From Thiocapsa sp. (GTDB lineage Bacteria > Pseudomonadota > Gammaproteobacteria > Chromatiales > Chromatiaceae): a stretch of DNA of 64,000 nt. Each line of letters opens with the position of its first letter. Position 1 is the first letter of the stretch. The stretch lies in the NCBI RefSeq assembly GCF_018399035.1, contig NZ_CP073760.1, positions 4,220,001-4,284,000 of the forward strand, read 5' to 3'. The notes under the pieces are model-generated. The model worked only from the letters and a program-made list of their open reading frames with translations, ran no database searches and was not told the origin of the DNA. The position numbers and the translations under genes are program-made. Of the stretch, positions 1 through 8,488 are shown piece after piece.

Positions 1-336
1 ATCGGCGATATCGGGGATGTGGAGCTCCTGGAGGCCGCTCAAGTCGACAAGGCGGCCCTAGTGATCCTGACCATCGACCACGGACCGACCGCCTTGCGGG
101 CTGTGTCGCATATCCGCACCGCCTACCCGAAGGTACCCGTGATCGCCCGCGCGCGGGACTTGGAAGCCTGCGGCAATCTCATCCGCGCCGGCGCGACGCT
201 GGCTTACCCCGAGGCGATCGAAAGCAGCCTGCGCCTCGGGGCGGAGGCCATGCAGATGCTCGGCATCTCCACGAGCGAGGTCGACTCCTTGCTCCAAGGG
301 GTGCGCAGCGAGGGTTACGCGCAGGTGGTCGAGTGA
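1..336 (+). CDS. KefB-type cation:proton antiporter, C-terminal nucleotide-binding (TrkA-N/RCK) end (5' partial)
   Basis: The reading frame is open from base 1, so only about the last 111 residues are present. It contains the second half of a Rossmann-type RCK/TrkA-N domain: a 'YGD'-like GDIGD turn, then ADKA-type helix, ILTID strand, the conserved VPVIARARD strand, and LIRAGATLAYPEAIESSLRLG, which is typical of the KefB/KefC antiporter family. In those proteins the domain binds NAD(H) or glutathione adducts and gates a membrane K+/H+ antiporter. The membrane part lies outside the window. Identification rests on these family motifs read by eye. Confidence 0.75.
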   Translation: MGDIGDVELLEAAQVDKAALVILTIDHGPTALRAVSHIRTAYPKVPVIARARDLEACGNLIRAGATLAYPEAIESSLRLGAEAMQMLGISTSEVDSLLQGVRSEGYAQVVE

Positions 337-340
337 GTGG

Positions 341-489
341 CGATTCAGAAAAAAGTGAACGACTCGTTGAACGCGTCGGATGGGTAGAGCGTCAGCGAAA
401 CCCATCCTCCAAACCGCCGCGTTGCCGGGTTTCGGTCTGATGCGCTTGACGCGGGCTGGATGGGTTTCGCTTCGCTCTACCCATCCTAC
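341..489. repeat. Dispersed palindromic repeat, family W, copy 1
   Basis: The unit begins with a GTGG-CGATTCAGAAA arm, then GGATGGGTAGAGCG (from 378) and ends with the inverted CGCTCTACCCATCC. Inside are a second TGGGTTTCGCTT arm and a GTTGCCGGGTTTCGGTCTGATG core. Related copies lie at 1331-1491, 11445-11642, 14550-14668 (inverted) and 31864-31952 (truncated). Confidence 0.85.
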
Positions 490-578
490 AGGCTCGCTAC
501 CATCCCCAGTTGCTCGAGCCGCCTAAACTCAGTAGGCTTCCAGGCCGCCCAGAAGAAGAAAACGAGGACTCGATTCCG

Positions 579-1244
579 ATGGACATCGCTGCCGAGCGCG
601 CGCGTTTCAATATGATTCAACAGCAGGTTCGCCCGTGGAACGTCCTGGACGACCGGGTCCTCGAGGCGATGGCCCAGATTCGGCGCGAGGCCTTCGTGCC
701 CGACGCCTACCAGGGCCTCGCCTATGCCGATATCGAGATCCCGATCGGCGAGGACTCCTGCATGTTGGCGCCCAAGGTTGTCGGGCGCATGCTGCAGGCC
801 CTGGACGTGAAGCCAGGCGAGCGGGTGCTGGAGATCGGTGCGGGGACCGGTTATGTGAGTGCCTGTCTCGAGCGTTTGGGCGGGCGGGTGATCGGGGTCG
901 AGATCGATGCCGGCCTGGCGGACGAGGCGCGTGCGCGGTTGGCCGGGTTGGGGATCGAGTCGATCGAGATCCGCACGGGCGATGCACTGAGCGAGCCCGT
1001 CGAGGGTGGGCCGTTCGACGTGATTGCCGTCACTGGATCGATGCCTACCGAGGCTGCTTTGCCGCTGCTTAAGGGGCAATTGGCCAAGGGCGGGCGTCTG
1101 TTCTGCATCCTCGGGGTGGAGCCTGCGATGGAGGCGGTCCTGATCACCCGTATCGGCGAGCGCGATTTTCCCCGAGCAGGGCTGTTCGAGACCTCGACGC
1201 TTGCCTTGCAAAATGCCGTCGTGGCGGATGCCTTCGAGTTCTGA
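579..1244 (+). CDS. Protein-L-isoaspartate O-methyltransferase family protein
   Basis: A 221-residue SAM-dependent methyltransferase of the Pcm family. Motif I is VLEIGAGTGYVSA at about residues 83-95, followed by an acidic VIGVEID strand, and the N-terminal MIQQQVRPWNVLDD segment is typical of the short Pcm-like subfamily found next to a rhodanese gene in gammaproteobacteria. True Pcm repairs isoaspartyl residues in aged proteins; whether this subfamily does so is not established by the sequence. The ATG at 579 is preceded by GAGGA at about 564; an open frame further upstream runs into repeat W1 and was rejected as the start. The rhodanese gene follows after another W repeat. Confidence 0.8.
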   Translation: MDIAAERARFNMIQQQVRPWNVLDDRVLEAMAQIRREAFVPDAYQGLAYADIEIPIGEDSCMLAPKVVGRMLQALDVKPGERVLEIGAGTGYVSACLERLGGRVIGVEIDAGLADEARARLAGLGIESIEIRTGDALSEPVEGGPFDVIAVTGSMPTEAALPLLKGQLAKGGRLFCILGVEPAMEAVLITRIGERDFPRAGLFETSTLALQNAVVADAFEF

Positions 1245-1330
1245 ACCGCGTCAGGGGTTTCATGCGGAGCTTGAGTGCGGACTCGGTGTCGTTTGAATCA
1301 ACGGGCGTTGCAGTGGACGCGGTTCAGGAG

Positions 1331-1491
1331 ATTGTTGGTGACGATTCGGAAACACGGTGAACACCGTGATGAACCGGTAGGATGGGTAGAGCGACAGCGA
1401 AACCCATCCTCCAAACTGCCGCGTTGCCGGGTTTCGGTCTGATGTGCTTGGCGCGGGCTGGATGGGTTTCGCTTCGCTCTACCCATCCTAC
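1331..1491. repeat. Dispersed palindromic repeat, family W, copy 2 (main feature of the 1245-1633 gap)
   Basis: Same orientation and architecture as copy 1: a 5' arm GTGACGATTCGGAAACACGG, then TAGGATGGGTAGAGCG, the CCGCGTTGCCGGGTTTCGG core and the closing CGCTCTACCCATCCTAC. Apart from this repeat I see no gene in 1245-1633. Confidence 0.85.
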
Positions 1492-1633
1492 GTGTTTCGG
1501 TTGGTTTTGAATCGTTCCCTAAAGAGGCGATCGAATCCGTGTTGGCGCGTGTTCCGGTGGCTGGGTGCCGGTGCCGCCTTCCGAGGTTTGGCGGGTCGAG
1601 CCTCGGAAACGCATGCCCGTCGGGCGTGGTTGA

Positions 1634-1972
1634 ATGCGGGGGTTGGTGATGCGTCGAATGGGGCCGAAAGAGGTTGCGCAGTGGTTGGCGGCGGATAACG
1701 GCGAGCCGCCGCTCTTGCTCGATGTCCGCGAGCCGTGGGAGTTTCAGATCTGTCGGATCGAGGGATCCTTATCGCTCCCGATGGGGCAGATCCCGGGGGC
1801 CTTGGCGCGGTTGGATCCGAATCGCGAGATCGTCGTGATCTGCCACCACGGCATTCGCAGTTATCAGGTCGCGCGGTTCCTCGAGCAGCAGGGCTTTACG
1901 GGCATGGTCAATCTCGACGGCGGCGTTGCGGCCTGGGCGCGTGATCTGGATCCCGCGATGCCGGTCTATTGA
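1634..1972 (+). CDS. Single-domain rhodanese (sulfurtransferase)
   Basis: A 112-residue protein with one rhodanese homology domain. LLLDVREPWEFQICRIEGS is the CH2A-type motif, and CHHGIRS carries the active-site cysteine (Cys70) in the C-x-x-G-x-R loop, as in GlpE/PspE-like sulfurtransferases that move sulfane sulfur to thiol acceptors. A DGG-x-x-AW ending closes the domain. It is probably cytoplasmic, as there is no signal peptide. ATG codons at 1634, 1649 and 1658 are all possible starts; 1649 or 1658 would give the more typical length. The Pcm-like gene lies upstream. In related genomes I recall a tolC gene following this pair, but none is present here. Confidence 0.88.
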   Translation: MRGLVMRRMGPKEVAQWLAADNGEPPLLLDVREPWEFQICRIEGSLSLPMGQIPGALARLDPNREIVVICHHGIRSYQVARFLEQQGFTGMVNLDGGVAAWARDLDPAMPVY

Positions 1973-2116
1973 TCCGAGGCGTGTCTCTGCCCTCGTGCAG
2001 CGCGGATAGGATGCCGCTTTTTCCTTGATTCCCGTCGGGAAACTGACGCACACTCCCCGGCGCCACGGGCGTTTTCGGCCACGGGCGATCCAATAACAAT
2101 ATCGCGAGGACACGCC

Positions 2117-2704
2117 ATGAGTATCCATCAAGCGCAGATGCCGCTCTGTCAGAGGGCCTTTTCCCAGCTCCTCATCATCGATGCCCAAGAGCGTCTGGCG
2201 CATGCAATGCCTGCCGACGAGCTGGACTTGGTCGTCGGGAATATCAATCGGCTGGTATCGGCCGCCAAGATCCTCGGGATCCCGATCATCGCGACCCAGC
2301 ACAACTCAAAAGGGCTCGGTCCGGTCATGGCGACGATCCGCGACAACATGCCCGAGGGCGCGGACCCGACCGAGAAGACCGCGTTCTCCTGCTGCACCGC
2401 GCCCGGGTTCGAGCGCAACATCTCGGCGCATCCGGACCGGCGCCAGTTGATCGTCGTGGGCATGGAGGCGCACATCTGTATCGTTCAGACCGTCTCCGGG
2501 CTTCAGCGCTGGGGGTATCAGGTGTTTGTTCCGGCCGATGCCATCATCTCGCGCAAGTCCGTGTTCAAACAGAACGTGCTGGATCGCATGCGCCATGCCG
2601 GGACCCAAGTCGTCTGCACCGAGTCGGTCGGTTTCGAATGGATCGGCGACTCGACCGACGCCCAGTTCCGCGAGGTCTGGTCGGTGTTCAAGGCTGAGGA
2701 TTGA
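2117..2704 (+). CDS. Isochorismatase-family cysteine hydrolase
   Basis: A 195-residue alpha/beta hydrolase of the isochorismatase/nicotinamidase superfamily. The catalytic triad is visible: Asp22 in LLIIDAQERL, Lys87 in EKTAFSCC and Cys121 in GMEAHICIVQT. The overall pattern is closest to the YcaC-like hydrolases of unknown substrate. Length is normal for the family. The ATG at 2117 follows a GAGGAC ribosome-binding site. No substrate can be named from context: neighbours are a rhodanese upstream and the convergent waaA downstream. Confidence 0.88.
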   Translation: MSIHQAQMPLCQRAFSQLLIIDAQERLAHAMPADELDLVVGNINRLVSAAKILGIPIIATQHNSKGLGPVMATIRDNMPEGADPTEKTAFSCCTAPGFERNISAHPDRRQLIVVGMEAHICIVQTVSGLQRWGYQVFVPADAIISRKSVFKQNVLDRMRHAGTQVVCTESVGFEWIGDSTDAQFREVWSVFKAED

Positions 2705-2773
2705 TGCGCCGGGGCGGCCGATCACGGGCCATTCCATCGGCCCGAAGGTCGCTCGCCCTCGGTTGATCCACAT

Positions 2774-2857
2774 TAAACCGCGTCTCACCGGGATCGAGGA
2801 CATCTCCGAAGCCAAACGCAACATGAAAACGACGCATGTCGCTCTGGACGCGGTTTA
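2774..2857. repeat. MITE-like palindromic element, type A variant
   Basis: Bounded by an 11-bp inverted repeat, TAAACCGCGTC at the left and GACGCGGTTTA at the right. The right arm (CATGTCGCTCTGG) is shared with the type A element at 5776-5860; the left interior differs. The terminal TTTA provides the stop codon of waaA. Confidence 0.75.
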
Positions 2858-4129
2858 GCCTCGCGTCTTCGGCAAGCGGGTCTCGATCAGGGTCATGAGC
2901 CGATCGAGCGCGCCCCGATTGGCCTCGACGACGCGACGGCCGTTCTCGCCGATCCGCGCACGCTCGGTGGCATCGCTCAGCCAGGAGATCATGAGTCGCG
3001 CCAGCGCTTCGGTGTCGGCGATCTCCACCGCGCCTTCTTCGGCGCACAGCAGCTGCGTGATGGCCGCAAAGTTGAAGTGGTGCGGGCCGATCGCGACGGG
3101 TACGCCCGCCGCTGCCGCCTCCAAGAGGTTGTGACCGCCGGTCGGCACCAGGCTGCCGCCCATAAAGGCCGTGTCGGCGGCGGCGAGAAAGACCGGAAGC
3201 TCCCCCATGGTGTCGCCGAGAAAGACCGCCGTGCTCGGTGTGCATGGCTCTAGGCGGCTGCGACGGGCGAGCGTCAAACCCTGCCGTGCCACCAGCTCGG
3301 CGACGCGATCGAAGCGTTCCGGATGGCGCGGAACCAGCACCAGCAGGGCCTCGGGCAACACTGCACGAATGCGTTGGTGAGCCGCGAGGATCGCTCCGTC
3401 CTCCCCCTCATGGGTGCTGGCCGCGACCCACACCGGACGCTGCCCTCCCCACGCGCGTCGCATTGCCTCGGCTTGATCGAGTAGGCTCGCCGGTTGGCGC
3501 AGGTCGAACTTGATGCTGCCCGTGACCTGGACCCGCTCGGGATCGGCCCCCAGTGCGATGAAGCGCCGGGCATCCGGCTCCGCTTGGGCGGCGATCAGAT
3601 CGAAGCCCTGCAGCGTCTCCCGGGTGAGGCGCGCGAGCCGTCGATAGCCCCGAGCGGAGCGTTCCGAGAGCCGGGCGTTCGCCAGGATCACCGGGATGCC
3701 GCGTTCAGCGCAGGCCGCCAGTGTGTTGGGCCAGATCTCGGTCTCCATGACGATCAGCAGCGCCGGGGTGGTTCGGCTCAGAAAGCGGTCGAGGATTCCC
3801 GGCAGATCGTAGGGGGTGTAGCGGTGCGCCACGCTGTCGCCGAGGCGCTCGTGCAGGCGCTCGGCGCCCGTGGGTGTCGTGGTCGTCACCAGGACGGACA
3901 GCGGCGGGTCGTGTGCGATCAGGCGCCGAATCAGGGGCTCCGCGGCCTGGACCTCGCCGACCGAGACGGCATGGATCCAGATCTGCGTTGCCGGCCCTGC
4001 GGGGCCGAGCGCGAGCCGCTCGCGCACCCGCCGCCGATAGGCAGGGGACTTGAGGCTGCGCCAATAGAGACGTAGGAGCGCGAGCGGCAGCAGCAGGCGC
4101 AGCAGGAACGTATAGAGGCGTCGGGTCAT
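2855..4129 (-). CDS. waaA: 3-deoxy-D-manno-octulosonic acid (Kdo) transferase
   Basis: A 424-residue inner-membrane glycosyltransferase (GT30) that adds Kdo to lipid A precursor in LPS biosynthesis. It has the N-terminal hydrophobic anchor (LLRLLLPLALL), IHAVSVGEVQAAEPLI with the catalytic-base Glu59, TTTTPTGAERL, the METEIWPN signature, and the C-terminal GGSLVPTGGHNLLEAAAAGVPV nucleotide-sugar site. Length is normal. It follows hldE by about 50 bases on the same strand, so the two LPS-core genes are probably co-transcribed. Its TAA stop lies inside the terminal inverted repeat of a MITE-like element, so the last codons may have been altered by that insertion. Confidence 0.95.
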   Translation of the reverse strand: MTRRLYTFLLRLLLPLALLRLYWRSLKSPAYRRRVRERLALGPAGPATQIWIHAVSVGEVQAAEPLIRRLIAHDPPLSVLVTTTTPTGAERLHERLGDSVAHRYTPYDLPGILDRFLSRTTPALLIVMETEIWPNTLAACAERGIPVILANARLSERSARGYRRLARLTRETLQGFDLIAAQAEPDARRFIALGADPERVQVTGSIKFDLRQPASLLDQAEAMRRAWGGQRPVWVAASTHEGEDGAILAAHQRIRAVLPEALLVLVPRHPERFDRVAELVARQGLTLARRSRLEPCTPSTAVFLGDTMGELPVFLAAADTAFMGGSLVPTGGHNLLEAAAAGVPVAIGPHHFNFAAITQLLCAEEGAVEIADTEALARLMISWLSDATERARIGENGRRVVEANRGALDRLMTLIETRLPKTRG

Positions 4130-4180
4130 CGGCGAGGGTTCGTCTCGGTGTGCGGTACGGGTCGGAGCGTCTGCACGGGC

Positions 4181-5647
4181 TCAGGTCTGCGGCGCGGCAG
4201 CCCGGATCGTGCCTTGGAGTGTGCTCAGGATGCGCGTGGTGGAGCGCCCGGGCACCAGATCCAGGACGCGCACCTCACCGCCGTTGGCATGCACGCAGTC
4301 CGCCCCGGCGATCTCCTCCGGCCGGTAGTCCCCGCCCTTGACCAGCAGGTCCGGTTTGACCCGGCAGATGAGTGCCTCGGGCGTGTCCTCGGAGAAGGCG
4401 CAGACCCAGTCGACCGAGGCGAGACCGGCGAGCACGGCCATGCGTTGCTCGATGCCGTTGATCGGTCGTTCCGGGCCCTTCAGTCGGCTCACCGAGGCAT
4501 CGTCGTTGACCGCGACGATCAAGCGATCGCCAAGCCGCTTGGCCTGCTGCAGATAGGCGACATGGCCCTCGTGCAGGATGTCGAAGCAGCCGTTGGTCAT
4601 CACGATCCGCTCGCCGGCAGCGCGGGCGGCCTCGACCGCGTCGACCAATGCAGTCTGGTCCAGCACCGTATGCCATTCGCTGCCCCGATGGGCACGCTCC
4701 AACTCCCGCGCGGCGACCGTCGCGGTGCCCAGTTTGCCGACCGCGAGCCCCGCCGCGCAGTTGGCCAGCGCGCAGGCCTCGTCGAGTGCGACGCCCGCGC
4801 CCAGTGCGGCGGCCAAGGTCGCAATCACGGTGTCGCCGGCACCGGTCACGTCGAAGACCTCGCGGGCCCGTGTGGGCAGGTGCAGGGCTTCGCTGTCCGG
4901 GCGCAGCAGCAGCATGCCGCGCTCGCCCAGCGTGATCAGCATGGCGTCCAGGTCGAGCTCGGCACGCAGCCGCTGGCCCCGCTCGATCAGCGCGACATCG
5001 TCGGCGCAGACACCGACGATCGCTTCCAGCTCGGCCCGGTTCGGGGTCAGGAGTGTGGCGCCGCGGTAGCGTGTGAAATCCAGTCCTTTGGGGTCCACGA
5101 GCACGGGTTTGCCGCCCTCCAGCGCCAGTGCGATGAGACGCTGCGGGTCGGCCAGCGTCCCTTTGGCGTAGTCCGAAAGCACCAGGAGGTCGCAGGCATC
5201 GAGCGCCTCGGAGACCAGCGTCGGCAGCGGGTCGTCGCCGAGCGGCGTCAAGGATGCCTCGAAGTCCAGCCGGATCAGCTGTTGATGCTGGCTCAAGACC
5301 CGCAGCTTGGTGATGGTCGGCACATCCGCGCGTCTGTGCACTCGGGTGCGGATGCCCTGTACATCGAGTCGTGCGGCCAGCACATCGGCCGCTTCGTCGT
5401 TGCCCGTCACGCCCGTCAGGGTGACATGGCAGCCCAGCGCGGCCAGGTTCAGCGCCACGTTCGCCGCACCGCCCGGGCGGTCTTCCACCCGCGCGACGTG
5501 CACCACCGGCACCGGGGCCTCGGGCGAGATCCGACGGGTCGCGCCGCTCCAATAGCGGTCGAGCATCAGGTCGCCCGCCACCAGGATACGGGCGCGGGAA
5601 AAATCCGGGAAAGGATGAGTCGAAGTCGGGGGCAAGATGGGCTCCAA
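4181..5647 (-). CDS. hldE: Bifunctional D-glycero-beta-D-manno-heptose-7-phosphate kinase / heptose-1-phosphate adenylyltransferase
   Basis: A 488-residue fusion of a ribokinase-like kinase (about 10-330) and a nucleotidyltransferase (about 345-480). The kinase shows GGAANVALNLAALG and the DVTGAGDT anion hole with base Asp272. The second domain shows TNGCFDILHEGH, with the H359-x-G-H362 nucleotidyltransferase motif. It makes ADP-heptose precursor for the LPS inner core together with GmhA, which is also in this window at 35.5 kb. The start ATG at 5647 lies about 20 bases from a type B MITE-like element, so native promoter sequence may be limited. Confidence 0.95.
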   Translation of the reverse strand: MEPILPPTSTHPFPDFSRARILVAGDLMLDRYWSGATRRISPEAPVPVVHVARVEDRPGGAANVALNLAALGCHVTLTGVTGNDEAADVLAARLDVQGIRTRVHRRADVPTITKLRVLSQHQQLIRLDFEASLTPLGDDPLPTLVSEALDACDLLVLSDYAKGTLADPQRLIALALEGGKPVLVDPKGLDFTRYRGATLLTPNRAELEAIVGVCADDVALIERGQRLRAELDLDAMLITLGERGMLLLRPDSEALHLPTRAREVFDVTGAGDTVIATLAAALGAGVALDEACALANCAAGLAVGKLGTATVAARELERAHRGSEWHTVLDQTALVDAVEAARAAGERIVMTNGCFDILHEGHVAYLQQAKRLGDRLIVAVNDDASVSRLKGPERPINGIEQRMAVLAGLASVDWVCAFSEDTPEALICRVKPDLLVKGGDYRPEEIAGADCVHANGGEVRVLDLVPGRSTTRILSTLQGTIRAAAPQT

Positions 5648-5667
5648 GCGAGAGGACGCGACGAGTC

Positions 5668-5860
5668 TAAACCGCGCCCAGTGCGGTATGCGATGTTTTT
5701 GGATGGGATCGGCCCCGGCGGATTTCAGAGCCGCTGGAGCCGGCGCGGTTTAAAGCATAAAAAACTATAAAATTTTAAACCGCGTCCCCCGCTAAGGGTC
5801 GTGGATTCACCAAACTTCGAGCTCACTCGAAAGTGAGCATCTCGCTCTGGACGCGGTTTA
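5668..5860. repeat. Compound MITE-like element: type B (5668-5753) + AT-rich spacer + type A (5776-5860)
   Basis: Type B is bounded by TAAACCGCGCC and GGCGCGGTTTA, type A by TAAACCGCGTC and GACGCGGTTTA. A 22-base AT-rich spacer separates them. The whole arrangement recurs in inverse orientation at 20172-20363, with matching interior sequence. Both units start and end in TA, compatible with TA target duplication. Confidence 0.8.
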
Positions 5861-5987
5861 GCCGGAAGGCACGGAGTTTTCGATGCGAGAAGCGAAGAGC
5901 GAGTAAGCGGCGAGGTCCGGGTCCGGGGGTCTTCCCCTCGAGACTCAAACCACTCACTCCTCACTCCTCACTCCTCCTTTTGGGTTT

Positions 5988-6022
5988 AGGTGATTTCCGG
6001 GAAAGCATCGACCAACATGTAG
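5988..6022 (+). repeat. Family R palindromic repeat, left half (interrupted by IS110 copy 1)
   Basis: Begins AGGTGATTTCCGGGAAAGC and runs to CCAACATGTAG, where the IS begins. The right half resumes at 7745 with AGGGGCGAC. Uninterrupted copies are at 14391-14495 and 20004-20109. Confidence 0.85.
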
Positions 6023-6477
6023 ATACTCTGTTCTGACGCAAGTCCGATTTGCCTCCTATCCATCATTTTTTTCTATCCTCATCGTTGTTTCGGCGGGATG
6101 GTCGTTGAGCAGCTGCCAACCCCATCGGACCCACCTTCGATGATGGATGGGGCTTGGCTGCGGGTGGGGCGCGGGCGGACTCCGTGTGGACAACGCGTGA
6201 ATGCCGCAAGCGGGCGTGTGGACAAGCCGGGGACAACCCGCTCCCGGCGGGTTGCCCCCACCTTGACCACACTCATTCACCCGTTGCCCACACTGCGCCG
6301 CACTGAAGCCGCTGCTGGCTGCGAGCGTCTGCGACGCGACTGCTGCTGGTTTTTGATCAATGAATGCCCTGCGCCGTGGTGGTTGAACGCGCTCGTCTTG
6401 TCGGCGGCTCTTGGACGGCCACGCGCGTGCTGTCGGGCCAACCGAGGAGGGTGCCGTGGCGGACATCGCCGAGGTGC

Positions 6478-7471
6478 TCATGCCGCGGCCTCGCGAAGCA
6501 AGCAGAAGCGGCTGCCGTCGAACGCTTGGCGGTGCTTGAGCATGGCATAGATGGCATGCAGCAATTTGCGCATGACCGCGCAGATGGCCTGAATCTTCTT
6601 CAGGCCGCGCGCTTCGATGAGATGCGTGTAGTAGCTGTTGACGTGCGGTTCATGGCGCGCGGCGCTCAGCGCGGGCATGAACAGCGCCTTGCGCAGGTGG
6701 GCGTTGCCGGCCTTACTCAGGCGCGGGGGTTTGTTCACGCTGGTGCCCGAGGTGCTCTGGCGCGGATCCAGTCCGGCCAGGGCGACCCATTGCTTGGCAC
6801 GCATGTCCTCGGGCAGCACCAGCAGCTCACCCATGAGCTGGATGGCGCTGGCGGCGGCGATGCCGGGGATGCCGGTGAGCAGCCGGTAGACCTGCGCAAG
6901 CTCCTCGTCGGCGCTGATGCGCGCATCGGCCCAGTCACGCAGGGCATCAATCCGGGCGGTGTACTGGTGGATGCTCAGGCGCACGTCCTCCAGCACGACG
7001 GCCGGCGTGGTGGTGCTTTGCAACAGGGCGTGGAGTTGGTTCTTCGCCCGCGTGCGATCGACCACCAACGCCTCCAGGCGCCGTGAACAGGCGCGCAGCT
7101 CCAGCGCCTCGGTCGCCGGGCGCCGCCACGGCTCGAACGGCATGCGCCGGGCGAACTGCGCCAGCACGCCGGCATCGACCGCATCGCTCTTGTTGCGCGT
7201 CTGCAAGGCCTCGGCAAAGCGCTTGGCGGCCTTGGGGTTGAGCACCATGAGCGCCAACCCGGCCGCATCGATGGCCAGCGCCAGGTCCAGGTGATAGCTG
7301 CCGGTCGCCTCCAGGCACACCCGCTCCACCCGCGCACCTTGCAAGGCGCTTAATCAGCGCGGCATGACCGCTTGGTGTGTTGGCAAACTCGCGGACCTTG
7401 CCGAGCTTCTCCTCGGTGCTGACGGCCAGCGCCAGGGTCTTGTGGGCCACATCGATTCCGGCTGTATTCAT
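6478..7471 (-). pseudogene. IS110-family transposase, frameshifted
   Basis: The start MNTAGIDVAHKT (ATG at 7471) and the body ending at 6478 lie in different frames. The cause is one additional base in CAAGGCGCTTAATC at about 7347, compared with CAAGGCCTTAATC in copy 2. Downstream of the shift the sequence still encodes CLEATGSYH, the NKSDAVDAG acidic pair and the C-terminal SKAGNAHLRKA motif. The product is presumably inactive, but the element could still be mobilised by the intact copy 2 transposase. An indel in the read data is the alternative explanation. Confidence 0.9.
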
Positions 7472-7539
7472 CGTCTGTCTCTTCAGGATGCAACGCGATA
7501 TTATGATTCCCGGTTCCCCGACCCTGTACCCTCGCCTAC

Positions 7540-7744
7540 CGACCTTGTGTATGCAGGCTCCCGGACATGTCCACGGCCTCGGATACTCTTCGGTATGGGC
7601 GAAGAGGGCGGGGAGCCCATCTACATGCAAGCTCTGAACAGCGGAACACGACATCCAGGCTTCAGGGGCGAACGGCTTCCCGGGCACTCTTCATAAAGTC
7701 CGTTTATCGCTTTCCTTGTCAATCCCTTCAGAACAGAACATACA
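7540..7744 (-). ncRNA. Candidate IS110 bridge RNA region, copy 1
   Basis: Lies between the transposase start and the element end. The four guide-like segments described for copy 2 are conserved: AGGGGCGA at 7664-7671, CTACATG at 7621-7627, GATACTCT at 7582-7589 and TGTATG at 7548-7553 (plus-strand sequence). RNA ends are not defined by the sequence; the interval is a working estimate. Confidence 0.55.
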
Positions 7745-7815
7745 AGGGGCGACTTTAGTCGCCCGGTCAGCATTGGCAACACGCACGGCCGGGGTGATCA
7801 TTCCCGGAAATCGCC
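7745..7815 (+). repeat. Family R palindromic repeat, right half
   Basis: Contains the GGGCGAC-TTTA-GTCGCCC hairpin and ends ATTCCCGGAAATCGCCT, the inverted partner of the left half at 5988-6022. Confidence 0.85.
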
Positions 7816-7861
7816 TTATGCTTTCACGAGGACAACAGGATTCCGTTGGAGGGTCATCGTT

Positions 7862-8451
7862 ATGGGACAAGCTGCACTCAAGCAAGAGGTCGACACGCTG
7901 CGGGAGTACATGAAGGAGCTGAGCTACCAGGCAATGCGTACCGAGATGTCGCTTGCCCGTCTGTCCGAGGAGATGCTCGCGTTCAAGGACGAAAACAGAC
8001 GAGAGCGTCAGCGTATGAACAAGCAATGGGGCGATCTCGCCAATCGCCTCGGCACGTTGGTCGAGGACATCGTGGCGCCCAATCTTCCGCGGGTGGCGGC
8101 GGAGCTCTTCTCCTGTCCCGTGGCGGATCTGTTCGGGGTCCGCGTCGTGCGCCGCTTCGGCGGCGAGACCCGCGAGTACGATGCGCTGCTGGTCTGCCCC
8201 GAAGTGGTCTTGGTCAACGAGACCAAGTCACGCCTCACGGATGCGCATGTCGAGGGGATTCTCGAGCGGCTCGCCGAGATCCCCGTGTCTTCCCCGAGTA
8301 CGCCGATCGTCGCGCCGTCGGAGTCCTGGCGAGCCTCTATCCGGATGCGAGTGTCGTGCGTCGTGCGACGCGCCGCGGCGTGTTGGTGATGGGCATGGGC
8401 GACGAGACCATGCACGTCTTGAACCCGGAGGCACTCCGGGCCGGCGCTTGA
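7862..8451 (+). pseudogene. PD-(D/E)XK nuclease-like protein with N-terminal coiled coil, frameshifted
   Basis: The first frame (7862 to about 8290) encodes a charged coiled coil (ELSYQAMRTEMSLARLSEEML, ENRRERQRMNKQW) followed by VVRRFGGETREYDALLVCPEVVLVNETKSRL, with the spaced D and E-x-K of a PD-(D/E)XK fold. The family's C-terminal half (FPEYADRRAVGVLASLYPD to NPEALRAGA, stop 8451) continues in another frame. A single indel near 8280-8295 therefore breaks the gene. Such proteins are common, uncharacterised and often multicopy in cyanobacteria and purple bacteria. ATG 7862 follows GGAGGG. Function unknown. Confidence 0.7.
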
Positions 8452-8488
8452 GGGCGCCCCGGCACTGGCTCTGCCTCGATCGTCTCGA

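Larger units (their letters stand above)
6023..7744 (-). mobile_element. IS110-family insertion sequence, copy 1 (1,722 bp, transposase frameshifted)
   Basis: Nearly identical to copy 2 at 22532-24252. It sits between the two halves of an R repeat with an AG dinucleotide at both junctions (6021-6022 and 7745-7746), CT when read on the transposase strand; this is the 2-base core pattern known for IS110-family insertion. Subterminal inverted repeats CTGTTCTG and CAGAACAG lie near the ends. One extra base at about 7347 breaks the transposase. Fifteen substitutions relative to copy 2 are concentrated between 6952 and 7206. Confidence 0.9.

Noticed and set aside
4148-5770. Long plus-strand open frame (540 codons) opposite hldE
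   Set aside because: It is antisense to a clear hldE with all catalytic motifs; such long shadows are expected at high GC with this codon bias.
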